Below, one piece after another: positions 10,774 to 18,948 of a stretch of DNA of 64,000 bases; the first letter of the stretch is position 1, and each line of letters begins with the position of its first letter. The notes under the pieces were generated by a model. It had not been told where the DNA came from, ran no database searches, and worked only from the letters and a program-made list of their open reading frames with translations. The DNA is from Prochlorococcus sp. AG-679-M10 (lineage in GTDB: Bacteria; Cyanobacteriota; Cyanobacteriia; PCC-6307; Cyanobiaceae), in the NCBI GenBank assembly GCA_003210655.1, contig QCUQ01000001.1:1-64000 (forward strand), in the 5' to 3' direction. The translations under genes and the position numbers were made by a program.

Positions 10774-10847
10774 AGTAAGAAATAACATCTAAAACTTTTC
10801 AATTTAGTTAATCTAGAAGTAAGATATATTCAAATATAAAAAAACGA

Positions 10848-11321
10848 ATGTTAACTAAATTAATCAATTCTCTTTTAAATAAAAGTTCCAAATTGGAAGT
10901 CAATGCACATTGTGACGGCCCTTGTGGTGTTTACGACCCCGCTTCTTCAAGAGTCGCTGCTGAAGCAGTATTAGCAATGACAAAGAAGCTAATTGCTCTT
11001 ACTCCTCCTTCAAGTACAGACTCAGCAGATTGGGCTGCTTACAGTAATACGTTTTCTAGATTTGTAGCAGTTAAAGAAGAACAGGCTAAAGAAACTAAGA
11101 AAGAAATTCTAATCTTATGGACAGATTACTTTAAACCCGTTCACTTAGAAACTTATCCAGATTTACATGAAACAATCTGGAAAGCAGCAAAATTATGTAG
11201 TGCTTGTAAAGTGAATATTGATCTTGCTCAAGCCGAAGAATTGATGAGTTATGTAGAAAAGATACATAACATCTTCTGGGAATCAAAAGGCAGAAGTGAT
11301 GCTTTTGTAAAAGCTAGCTAG
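10848..11321 (+). CDS. sodN: Nickel superoxide dismutase
   Basis: This enzyme disproportionates superoxide with a nickel cofactor. A 20-residue propeptide precedes the nickel hook HCDGPCGVYDP. Processing exposes His21 as the N-terminal ligand together with Cys22 and Cys26. The rest forms the four-helix bundle typical of the hexameric enzyme. SodX (protease) and a SodT-like permease follow directly, forming the known picocyanobacterial cluster. The length of 157 aa is normal for the precursor. Confidence 0.97.
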   Translation: MLTKLINSLLNKSSKLEVNAHCDGPCGVYDPASSRVAAEAVLAMTKKLIALTPPSSTDSADWAAYSNTFSRFVAVKEEQAKETKKEILILWTDYFKPVHLETYPDLHETIWKAAKLCSACKVNIDLAQAEELMSYVEKIHNIFWESKGRSDAFVKAS

Positions 11322-11325
11322 TTCA

Positions 11326-11670
11326 ATTATTTTTAAAAGTTTTTACGATTTAATTGCATTTTTTTTTGGACTAAGAAAAATAGCAACAGTTAAAGGTCAA
11401 TCCATGTTGCCTACTTTAAAAGAAGGTGACATGGTTTTTTTTAAAAAATATATAAAAAACAAATCACTTTTGAAAGTTGGTCAAATAGTAATTATCTATC
11501 ATCCTCTTAAAAATATTAGGTTAATTAAAAGAGTAAAAAATATCATTAAAAATAGTATCGAAGTTTTGGGGGATAATATTGAATTCAGTGACGATAGCAA
11601 TAAATTTGGATTAATTAATAATGAAAAAGTAATTGGAATAGTTACTTCAAAAATTAAAAAAATATTCTAG
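11326..11670 (+). CDS. sodX: Nickel SOD maturation protease SodX (non-canonical start)
   Basis: SodX is an S26 signal-peptidase-like protease that removes the SodN propeptide. The ORF track starts at ATG 11404, but that begins just after the catalytic serine. Reading upstream in frame gives FFFGLRKIATVKGQS before MLPTL, so the GQSM serine and the membrane segment lie upstream of that ATG. The Lys of the dyad is in RLIKRV. Between the in-frame TAA at 11308 and ATG 11404 there is no ATG, GTG or TTG. I placed the start at ATT 11326, five bases after the sodN stop; ATT 11329 or 11353 are alternatives. Function is confident, the start is not. Confidence 0.75.
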   Translation: MIFKSFYDLIAFFFGLRKIATVKGQSMLPTLKEGDMVFFKKYIKNKSLLKVGQIVIIYHPLKNIRLIKRVKNIIKNSIEVLGDNIEFSDDSNKFGLINNEKVIGIVTSKIKKIF

Positions 11671-12335
11671 GTCAAAAATAGAGAAGTACTTTTTTGGACC
11701 CAAAACAAGCCCATAGAAAAAGATAATCCACCAGCAAAAGCTATTAACCTTCTAATAAATTTTTGACCTGCATTTAAAGTTGTTACAGATATTAGGCAAG
11801 TAAACAAAACCATACTTGCTAAAGAGCCACTCAAATATGAAATTAAATAAGCAAATGCATTAGGAAGAGGTAAAGCTAATGCTGGAAGAACTGCTAGAAA
11901 ATGAGAGCCACCTGCTAAACCATGAAGTAATCCCAGTCCTGTCAATGCATGAGAATGCTTATTATGTTTTTTTTGGTCTTCACTATGAAAATGCAAATGA
12001 TGATGAGCTACACCATTATGTTGATGAGAGTGAGAGTGAAGGTTTAGATGTAAAGAATTTCTTATTGCAAAGAATCCAACAATAAGAAGTGAAATTCCAA
12101 CTAAAAATTCAGCGAAGTTGGAAAATTTACTTAAAGGGGTAATATCTTTTATGAAAATTGCTAGAAAGGCTAAAAAGATTACTCCTGAAGAGTGCCCCAA
12201 GCCCCATGAGATACTATTTCTCGCCGCAATTTTTGGGCTCGTAATCGATGATGGGGCCATTGCAATAAGATGATCAGCGCCACTTACCACATGAATAAAT
12301 CCAGCAAGAATTCCAGTTAATATTACAACCTGCAT
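11667..12335 (-). CDS. sodT: Putative nickel permease (SodT/UreH-HupE type)
   Basis: This is a polytopic membrane protein with about six hydrophobic segments. It has the family motif HVVSGADHLIAMAP in the first helix region and GLGHSSG in the next. A cytoplasm- or periplasm-facing loop near residues 95-129 holds 13 histidines in 34 residues, as expected for binding Ni2+. Convergence on sodX with a shared CTAG (both stops) and the adjacent sodN suggest it supplies nickel for SodN. Substrate is inferred from context; UreH-like proteins can also carry cobalt. Confidence 0.82.
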   Translation of the reverse strand: MQVVILTGILAGFIHVVSGADHLIAMAPSSITSPKIAARNSISWGLGHSSGVIFLAFLAIFIKDITPLSKFSNFAEFLVGISLLIVGFFAIRNSLHLNLHSHSHQHNGVAHHHLHFHSEDQKKHNKHSHALTGLGLLHGLAGGSHFLAVLPALALPLPNAFAYLISYLSGSLASMVLFTCLISVTTLNAGQKFIRRLIAFAGGLSFSMGLFWVQKSTSLFLT

Positions 12336-12394
12336 TTATATATAAAATACAACTTAACAATACTCAGTTTTATAGCATAAATATCCAGCTTTAA

Positions 12395-13282
12395 TTAAAT
12401 TGAGTTAAATAATTTCTTAAAAGAGTTCTCAATATCACTTTCCCTCATAAACCTTTCGCCAATTAAAACCCCTTTTATTCCAATCGAATTGAGAGTTTTT
12501 AAATCATCAGAGTTATTTATTCCAGATTCACTAATAGGAACAATATTATGTTTTGAAAATATATCCGAATATTTACTCATTATTCCTATTGATGTTTTTA
12601 GATCAGTTTTAAAAGTCTTCAAGTTTCTATTATTGATTCCTATTAAATTAAATGATTTCAAACTCAATATTCTTTCAAGTTCTTGACCATCATGCACTTC
12701 AACTAAAACACTCATCTTTAAATTATCTGCAATTTTCTTCAAATAAAATAAATCATCATCGCTTAAGATCGCAGCAATTAATAATATTGCATCAGCACCA
12801 GATACTCTCGCTTTATATATTTGATAAGCAGAAATAATAAAATCTTTGCAGAGCAAAGGCAGATTAGTTGCTCTTCTTACATCTTGAAGTATTTCATAAC
12901 TTCCTTGAAAAAACCTTTTATCAGTCAATACCGAGATACATGAGGCACCAGACTTTTCATAACAAGAAGCAATTTCTTTTGGTTTAAAATCTTCTCTAAT
13001 AACACCTTTACTAGGGCTCGCTTTTTTAATCTCAGCAATCACTCCCGGTTTAATTTTGGAATGTAAAATACTTTGAAAAAAATCTTTTGGTGGAGAAAGT
13101 TTATCAAGTTTTTTTATTAAATCTTCAAGGGAAATTATTTTCTTAAAATTTTTAATTTCAGTATCTTTGTGCCAAACAATTTCCTCAAGAATATTTTTTG
13201 CTTTTGCCTCTCTGTGAGGAACAGCATATTCTAAATTTTCTACCCTGACTGTTGGATTTGGTGGCCTACGTCGTATTTCCAT
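12395..13282 (-). CDS. trpC: Indole-3-glycerol phosphate synthase
   Basis: TrpC closes the indole ring in tryptophan synthesis. The TIM-barrel motifs are clear: [52 protein letters not shown] and SESGI. The ORF track begins six bases earlier at a TTG; I prefer ATG 13282, giving [10 protein letters not shown], which is the usual cyanobacterial N-terminus with an extension of about 30 residues before the core. It follows lpdA on the same strand with 12 bp between them, so the two are probably co-transcribed. Confidence 0.95.
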   Translation of the reverse strand: MEIRRRPPNPTVRVENLEYAVPHREAKAKNILEEIVWHKDTEIKNFKKIISLEDLIKKLDKLSPPKDFFQSILHSKIKPGVIAEIKKASPSKGVIREDFKPKEIASCYEKSGASCISVLTDKRFFQGSYEILQDVRRATNLPLLCKDFIISAYQIYKARVSGADAILLIAAILSDDDLFYLKKIADNLKMSVLVEVHDGQELERILSLKSFNLIGINNRNLKTFKTDLKTSIGIMSKYSDIFSKHNIVPISESGINNSDDLKTLNSIGIKGVLIGERFMRESDIENSFKKLFNSI

Positions 13283-13294
13283 AAACAAATCAAT

Positions 13295-14734
13295 TTATTT
13301 AACTTGAGAAGCTGCCTGTTTATAAGCAACCTCAACTACTTCACTAAGAGTAGGGTGAGTATGTACTTCAGTAGATAGTTGCATTACATTTTGGTTTCTA
13401 GAGATTGCATTTGCAATTTCTTGAATCAAATCAGCTGCATGCATCCCAAAGATATGGGCACCTAATACTTTTCCACTGTCTTTATTGAAAAGTAATTTAA
13501 GAATTCCATCACTTTCTAATTCTGCTAATGCCTTGGAATTAGCTTTAAAATAGCTCTTCACAACTCCTAAAGTAAAACCCTCTTTGGTAGCTATTTCTTT
13601 AGCATCAGTTTCAGATAAGCCTACTGAACTTATCTCAGGATGCGTGAATGTTGCAGCTGGAATACTCCTATAATTAATTTGAATTTCTTCACCACATATA
13701 TTTTCAACAGCAATTGTTCCTTGAGCTGCTGCTGTATGGGCAAGCATAAGTTTGCCAGTTACATCACCAACGGCCCAAACATTAGGTATTATTTTTTCAC
13801 CATTTAAAACTCTCATTTGATTATCAATAGGTATATAACCTTTTATAGTTTCGATACCTACTGAATCAAGATTAAGATTTTTACTATTAGGACTCCTACC
13901 AGTAGCTACAAGAACGCCATCAACTTCTAAGTTTTCTACAATTTCCTTTGATTTTGCATCCGTTAGTTCTATCTTTACAGGGCATCCAGGAGTAATTTTT
14001 GTCGCAAACACATTAGATTTTGTATCAATATCTCTTGATTGAATAAGATTTTTCTTGGCTATTTTTGTGATATCTGGATCAAAGGTGGGCATTATATTTT
14101 CCAAAGCCTCAATCATGGTCACTTCGCAACCTAGAGCGGTATATACATCAGCGAATTCTAAACCTATATACCCACTTCCAATAATGGCTATCCATCTTGG
14201 GAGCCACTCAAGTTTTACTGCTTCATCACTTGTGAAAACTGTTCTATTATCTAAAGTTATTCCAGGAGGTACAAAGGGAGAAGAACCTGTCGCTAGAACT
14301 GTATTTTTACATGTAAAGATCCTATCAATTCCATTATTGTCTCTTACTCCTACTTTTTGATTACCTTCAAGTCTTCCAAAACCTAGAATAATTTCAACTC
14401 CACTTCTTTTAAGGGTTTTTGTTAAATTTTCTCTAACATTTGATACTAAATTATTAGCATGATCAGCAATTTTTGACCTTTCGAATCTAACAGGGGAAGC
14501 ATGAATACCAAACTTTGCTAAATGTTCGTAATTGGCTATTTCTCTAACTTTTCCACTTGCTGCCAAAAGAGCTTTTGAAGGTACACATCCTTTATTTACG
14601 CAAGTACCTCCCATATCTCCAGACTCTATGATGGCAACTTTAAGACCTTTTTCTGCAGCATGTTTGGCGGCATCAAATCCTCCATATCCTGCACCAATTA
14701 CTATCAAATCAAAGTCAAAATTTGGATCAGTCAC
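13295..14734 (-). CDS. lpdA: Dihydrolipoamide dehydrogenase (E3)
   Basis: This flavoprotein reoxidises lipoamide in pyruvate dehydrogenase and the glycine cleavage system. It has an FAD-binding IVIGAGYGG near the N-terminus, the redox disulfide in GGTCVNKGCVPSK, an NAD-binding IIGSGYIGLEF near residue 180, and the C-terminal dimer domain with the active-site HTHPTLSE. The 479 aa length is normal. Its 5' end overlaps the stop of the SpoU methyltransferase gene by 4 bp, suggesting translational coupling. Confidence 0.96.
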   Translation of the reverse strand: MTDPNFDFDLIVIGAGYGGFDAAKHAAEKGLKVAIIESGDMGGTCVNKGCVPSKALLAASGKVREIANYEHLAKFGIHASPVRFERSKIADHANNLVSNVRENLTKTLKRSGVEIILGFGRLEGNQKVGVRDNNGIDRIFTCKNTVLATGSSPFVPPGITLDNRTVFTSDEAVKLEWLPRWIAIIGSGYIGLEFADVYTALGCEVTMIEALENIMPTFDPDITKIAKKNLIQSRDIDTKSNVFATKITPGCPVKIELTDAKSKEIVENLEVDGVLVATGRSPNSKNLNLDSVGIETIKGYIPIDNQMRVLNGEKIIPNVWAVGDVTGKLMLAHTAAAQGTIAVENICGEEIQINYRSIPAATFTHPEISSVGLSETDAKEIATKEGFTLGVVKSYFKANSKALAELESDGILKLLFNKDSGKVLGAHIFGMHAADLIQEIANAISRNQNVMQLSTEVHTHPTLSEVVEVAYKQAASQVK

Positions 14735-15597
14735 TTTTGTATTCTTGAAGTAGAAGTATATGTGACTCTTTTTCGTTCAAGTAATAATGGAACTGCAACA
14801 CAAGCCACATTCAATGATTCTACAAGCTCACTATGCGGAATAGTAATTGTTTCATTAAAAGCTTCTTGAATTCTTTTATGAATACCATTACCTTCATTAC
14901 CCAATATAAGTGCAGTTGGTTTAGACCAATCAATTTCCCAATATGGTTTTTGAGGTTTATTAAGATTTTTATTATGGCTACTTGTAGAAATTATTTGAAA
15001 CCCGTTCTTTGAAAATTGATCTAATGATGACAATAAAGAATTAATCATTTCTTCCTCACCTCCATCAAATCTTTTAAATGGGAGATGAAAAACAGATCCA
15101 CTAGATGCTCGTAATACCTTTTGCCCTAAGGGGTGCGCTCCCCCTGCTATTAATATCTTGTTAACACCAGCAGCTAAAGCTGTTCTAAAAAGGTTCCCCA
15201 TATTCCCAGGGTCTTGAATCCTATCAAGGACAAGAATAAAGTCATCTTCAATATTATTAAAGTCAAAATTAGGTATTGATGAAATCTCCACCAAGGCGGC
15301 TACTCCATCAGGATTTTTTGTAGATACTACTGAAGCTAAAACTTCCTCTGATACGACATTTAATAATGATTGTTCAATCTTTTGACAAAGATCCTCATTT
15401 TTATTAAGCCATTTTTCAGTAGTTAAAATTTTTGAAGGATGATTGCCAGACTTCAGCATTTCTTCAATCAAATGAGTACCTTCAATGCAAAAACAATCTT
15501 TATCTTTTGTATTAGATCCTTTTTTAAACGATCTAAATCTTTTAACTAAAGCATTACTTTTACTAGTTATTTTTGGAAAAAATTTTTCTATAGTAAT
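14731..15597 (-). CDS. TrmH/SpoU-family RNA 2'-O-methyltransferase (non-canonical start)
   Basis: This is a SPOUT methyltransferase acting on tRNA or rRNA. The catalytic domain shows LVLDRIQDPGNMGNLFRTA, LILGNEGNGI and IPHSELVESLNVA. The ORF track starts at TTG 15471, but the same frame continues upstream as PKITSKSNALVKRF and CIEGTHL, which is the conserved SpoU substrate-binding N-terminus. No ATG, GTG or TTG occurs there before the stop at 15598-15600, so I set the start at ATT 15597. The exact methylated site is unknown. It overlaps lpdA by 4 bp. Confidence 0.78.
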   Translation of the reverse strand: MTIEKFFPKITSKSNALVKRFRSFKKGSNTKDKDCFCIEGTHLIEEMLKSGNHPSKILTTEKWLNKNEDLCQKIEQSLLNVVSEEVLASVVSTKNPDGVAALVEISSIPNFDFNNIEDDFILVLDRIQDPGNMGNLFRTALAAGVNKILIAGGAHPLGQKVLRASSGSVFHLPFKRFDGGEEEMINSLLSSLDQFSKNGFQIISTSSHNKNLNKPQKPYWEIDWSKPTALILGNEGNGIHKRIQEAFNETITIPHSELVESLNVACVAVPLLLERKRVTYTSTSRIQK

Positions 15598-15783
15598 TTA
15601 AATAAATTTTATTTTAAATACATTTTAGTTACTTAAATATTTTGATCAATTATATTTTTTTTAAATCTTAATTCTTAGCCATTTAAATTTACACCCTTTA
15701 GTATTAATTAATATTCATCACGTTACACAGGGTGGACTTACTATATTTAGTTTGTCATTATTAAACCAATAAAAAAATTCTTA

Positions 15784-17157
15784 ATGGTTTGCGTAAGCAA
15801 CAATAAGTCATATCTTAAATCCCAACATTTAAAGATTATTGGCCAAAAGACCTTAAGAGGGAAGGTGAAAATAAGTGGTGCAAAAAATTCTGCATTAGTA
15901 TTACTCGCGGCATCATTACTAACTGACGAAAAAATCATATTAGATAATGTTCCTCTTCTGACCGATATTGAAAAAATGGGAAATATACTTGAGAATTTAG
16001 GAGTTAAATTACATACTAAAGATCATCAATTAATCATTGATTCAAAGAATATATTCATACAAGAACTTCCATATGAACTTGTAAATGGACTAAGAGCTAG
16101 TTTCTTTTGTATTGGAGCATTATTAACAAGATTTGGGGAAGCTTCAATACCTTTACCTGGTGGGTGCAATATTGGTGAAAGACCTATTAACGAGCATATA
16201 AATGGACTAAGGGCACTAGGTGCAGAAATTATTATTGACAGAGATGTCGTAAAGGCAAAACTAGTCGAGAAAAAAAGTAAACTATTTGGTGCAAATATCA
16301 AATTAAATTGTCCCAGTGTTGGAGCTACTGAAACGTTAATAATGGCAGCATGCTTAGCAGAAGGCAGAACTGTAATAGAAAATGCGGCAAGGGAGCCTGA
16401 AATACAAGATTTATGTCAGATGTTAAATAAAATGGGAGCAAAAATTTATGACTCTGGTAAAGAAAAAATAATTATTGATGGAGTACAAAAACTTCATGGC
16501 TGTACTCATAAAGTAATCCCAGATAGAATTGAAGCAGGAACTTTTTTAATAGCTGCTGCTGCAACCTCATCTTCAATTACAGTTTCTCCAGTAATTCCAA
16601 ATCACTTAGAGGCAGTATTAAATAAGCTAGAAGAAAGTGGTAGTAAAATAATAATAAAAGGAAATTCGGTTTTAATAAAAGGTAATAAGATTAAAGCAGT
16701 AGATATTGAAACCGCTCCATTTCCAGGATTCCCTACCGACTTACAGGCTCCATTTATGGCTCTAATGACTATTGCTAAGGGGAGTTCTAAGATCACTGAA
16801 ACAATTTTTGAAAATAGAATGAATCATGTTGATCTTTTAAATCAAATGGGAAGCTCTATAACTTTGAAAGATAATATAGCTCACATAAATGGAGTCAAAA
16901 AATTAAGAGGAATGAAATTAGTTGGCTTAGACTTGAGATCTTCAGCAGCTCTTATAATTGCTGCTTTAACCTCTAAAAGCGTTAGTTATGTATATGGACT
17001 TGAACATTTAGATAGGGGTTACGAAAATTTTGAATTAAAGCTATCTCAATTAGGTATACAGATTAAGAGACAAATAGTAAAGAATAATATAAGTGAAACT
17101 ATTTATAAAAGTTCAAATCTGAACAAAGAAGAGAAATCTGAAATAAGAGCAGCTTGA
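15784..17157 (+). CDS. murA: UDP-N-acetylglucosamine 1-carboxyvinyltransferase
   Basis: MurA catalyses the first committed step of peptidoglycan synthesis, transferring enolpyruvyl from PEP to UDP-GlcNAc. The substrate-binding KISGAKNSAL is near the N-terminus, and the catalytic cysteine is in LPGGCNIGERP. That cysteine is the residue targeted by fosfomycin. Later conserved stretches include PDRIEAGTF and PGFPTDLQAPFMAL. It is longer than the E. coli enzyme at both ends (457 aa). The gene stands alone on the plus strand. Confidence 0.96.
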   Translation: MVCVSNNKSYLKSQHLKIIGQKTLRGKVKISGAKNSALVLLAASLLTDEKIILDNVPLLTDIEKMGNILENLGVKLHTKDHQLIIDSKNIFIQELPYELVNGLRASFFCIGALLTRFGEASIPLPGGCNIGERPINEHINGLRALGAEIIIDRDVVKAKLVEKKSKLFGANIKLNCPSVGATETLIMAACLAEGRTVIENAAREPEIQDLCQMLNKMGAKIYDSGKEKIIIDGVQKLHGCTHKVIPDRIEAGTFLIAAAATSSSITVSPVIPNHLEAVLNKLEESGSKIIIKGNSVLIKGNKIKAVDIETAPFPGFPTDLQAPFMALMTIAKGSSKITETIFENRMNHVDLLNQMGSSITLKDNIAHINGVKKLRGMKLVGLDLRSSAALIIAALTSKSVSYVYGLEHLDRGYENFELKLSQLGIQIKRQIVKNNISETIYKSSNLNKEEKSEIRAA

Positions 17158-17165
17158 ATTTAGTT

Positions 17166-17276
17166 TTAGACGTAAGCTACGTTAACAAGTGATACACAAC
17201 CAATAAAAAGGAAGGATAAAACTAAGAATCTGACAGACCAATATTTATTTAATCCATTTATTTTCAGATCATTCAT
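17166..17276 (-). CDS. Tiny membrane ORF, 36 aa, unknown
   Basis: The ORF was too short for the track. It reads MNDLKINGLNKYWSVRF, followed by a single hydrophobic helix and ends NVAYV. Its ATG overlaps the TGA of the ORF upstream (ATGA), the typical layout of translationally coupled genes. It resembles a single-span subunit in size, but I do not match it to any known photosystem or cytochrome small subunit. It lies downstream of the murA stop on the opposite strand. Confidence 0.5.
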   Translation of the reverse strand: MNDLKINGLNKYWSVRFLVLSFLFIGCVSLVNVAYV

Positions 17277-17392
17277 ACCCATGTACCACCGTTAGAACCA
17301 AATGCAGTGAAAATAGCAACTGCAATGAATAAATATGGTGCTAACTTAAATGATAATTTTTGAGTTTTATTTTTTGTTTTAATTCCTGACAT
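17273..17392 (-). CDS. Tiny membrane ORF, 39 aa, unknown
   Basis: The ORF was too short for the track. It has a basic N-terminus (MSGIKTKNKTQK) followed by a hydrophobic segment YLFIAVAIFTAF and a short SNGGTWV tail. An in-frame ATG at 17407 would add five residues. Its TGA overlaps the ATG of the next tiny ORF. The positive-then-hydrophobic layout suggests a single-span protein with the N-terminus inside. No homologue recognised; reality rests on the coupling and the composition. Confidence 0.5.
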   Translation of the reverse strand: MSGIKTKNKTQKLSFKLAPYLFIAVAIFTAFGSNGGTWV

Positions 17393-17673
17393 AATTTTTA
17401 TTAACATTACTAAGAAATATAACACAATATTACTACCTGTGAAGTCTAATCATCAAAACTAGTCTTCAGAACTCTTTTCTGAGACAGTAGTGTTCCAAAA
17501 GTGTGACTTAAGGTTATATTTTGAGCTTGATTTCTAATCTTATGTGTTTAATTTAAAATCTTTTTTAGAATTATTTATTTTTTTTCAACTACTCTTTTCC
17601 ATAAAGCAGAAAAAGTAGTCAATGAATGAAATATTGTTATAGTTAAATAAGTTAATTATTTTTGAAGAGCCTT

Positions 17674-17755
17674 GGGAGCGTGGTGGAATTGGTAGACGCA
17701 CCGCACTCAAAATGCGGCACCTTCGGGTATGTCGGTTCAAGTCCGACCGCTCCCA
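17674..17755 (+). tRNA. tRNA-Leu(CAA)
   Basis: The acceptor arms gggagcg and cgctccc pair perfectly. The anticodon stem ccgca/tgcgg encloses loop ctcaaaa, giving anticodon CAA. A variable arm (cacc-ttcg-ggta region) makes it a class II tRNA, as expected for leucine. The T loop is ggttcaagtcc. CCA is not encoded. The ORF track wrongly reads argD through this gene. Confidence 0.97.
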
Positions 17756-17760
17756 CTTTA

Positions 17761-18936
17761 ATGAATACTTATACTAGATTTAATATTTCTTTCAAGAAAG
17801 GTAGTGGATGTTGGCTATGGGATGAAAAAGGCAAGAAATATCTAGATGCTGTGGCTGGTATAGCAACATGTAGCCTAGGGCATAGCAATAGAATCTTAAG
17901 AAAAAAGTTATCCGCACAATTAAAAAAAGTTCAGCACATATCAAATCTTTATAAAATTGAAGAGCAGGAAGAGTTAAGCAAATATTTAACTAAAGAGAGT
18001 TGCGCTGAAAGTGTTTTTTTCTGCAATAGTGGTGCCGAGGCAAATGAGTCAGCTATTAAATTAATCAAAAAGTATGGTAATACAGTACATAAAGGTAAAG
18101 AATCTTTTATTCTTACTGCTGAATCCAGCTTTCATGGTAGAACACTCGCAACTTTAAGTGCTACTGGTCAACCTAAGTACCAAAGAGGTTTTGAACCAAT
18201 GGTTAAAGGTTTTAAGTTTTTCAAATATAATGATATTGCTTCTGTAAAAAAATTATTTGAAGAGTTAAAAGAAAATAACCAAAAAGCTTCTGGAATTTTA
18301 GTTGAACCTATTCAAGGAGAAGGAGGAGTAATACCTGGAGATAAAGAATTTTTTAAAGAATTAAGAGAAATATGTAATCAAAACAATTCTCTTTTAATTC
18401 TTGATGAAGTTCAGAGTGGGGTAGGAAGAACGGGAAAAATGTGGGGATATGAGAATCTAGAAATCGAACCTGATGGATTCACATTAGCTAAAGGATTAGG
18501 TGGAGGGCATGCGATTGGGGCTTTATTGGTACAAAAAAAAGCGAACATTTTTTCTCCTGGAGATCACGCAAGTACTTTTGGTGGCAATCCTTTTGCTTGT
18601 AGAGCTGCAATAACTGTTTTAGAAGAAATCAAAAGACGTAAAATTCTTAAAAACGTTTTCGAAAGAGGTAATCAATTAAATGAGGGTTTTACTAAAATTT
18701 CAGCGAAATTCCCTAAAATCATCAGTGGCACAAGAGGTCTAGGATTAATTCAAGGTCTTGTTATAAATGATTCCTACACAGATGCAAAAACAATAACATT
18801 AAAAGCTTTTGATAAAGGTTTACTTTTAGTACCGGCAGGAGGAAACGTGGTTCGTTTTGTACCGCCGTTGATAATCTCGAGAAATGAGATCAATATACTT
18901 TTAAAGAAGTTAGAATTAATTTTCGAAGAGATGTAA
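17761..18936 (+). CDS. argD: Acetylornithine aminotransferase
   Basis: ArgD makes N-acetylornithine from N-acetylglutamate semialdehyde in arginine synthesis, using PLP. It has CNSGAEANESAIKL, the LILDEVQSGVGRTG stretch with the PLP-contact Asp, and the Schiff-base lysine in TLAKGLGGG. The ORF-track start at 17662 lies upstream of the tRNA and must be false; ATG 17761, five bases after the tRNA, gives a 391-aa protein of normal length. It is followed by folC 12 bp downstream. Confidence 0.94.
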   Translation: MNTYTRFNISFKKGSGCWLWDEKGKKYLDAVAGIATCSLGHSNRILRKKLSAQLKKVQHISNLYKIEEQEELSKYLTKESCAESVFFCNSGAEANESAIKLIKKYGNTVHKGKESFILTAESSFHGRTLATLSATGQPKYQRGFEPMVKGFKFFKYNDIASVKKLFEELKENNQKASGILVEPIQGEGGVIPGDKEFFKELREICNQNNSLLILDEVQSGVGRTGKMWGYENLEIEPDGFTLAKGLGGGHAIGALLVQKKANIFSPGDHASTFGGNPFACRAAITVLEEIKRRKILKNVFERGNQLNEGFTKISAKFPKIISGTRGLGLIQGLVINDSYTDAKTITLKAFDKGLLLVPAGGNVVRFVPPLIISRNEINILLKKLELIFEEM

Positions 18937-18948
18937 ATTCTATTAATT

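Noticed and set aside
11404-11670. SodX starting at Met 11404 as a complete protein
   Set aside because: It would lack the catalytic serine and membrane helix found in frame just upstream.
13283-13288. TTG start for trpC giving MFMEIRRR
   Set aside because: ATG 13282 six bases later gives the standard cyanobacterial N-terminus [10 protein letters not shown].
17588-17619. Hairpin ACTAC-tc-TTTTC / GAAAA-a-GTAGT as a terminator
   Set aside because: The stem is interrupted and no T-run follows on either strand; kept only as a note.
17662-17760. ORF-track N-terminal extension of argD (MKSLGSVVELVDAPHS...)
   Set aside because: It translates straight through the tRNA-Leu gene. ATG 17761 directly after the tRNA gives the normal ArgD N-terminus.
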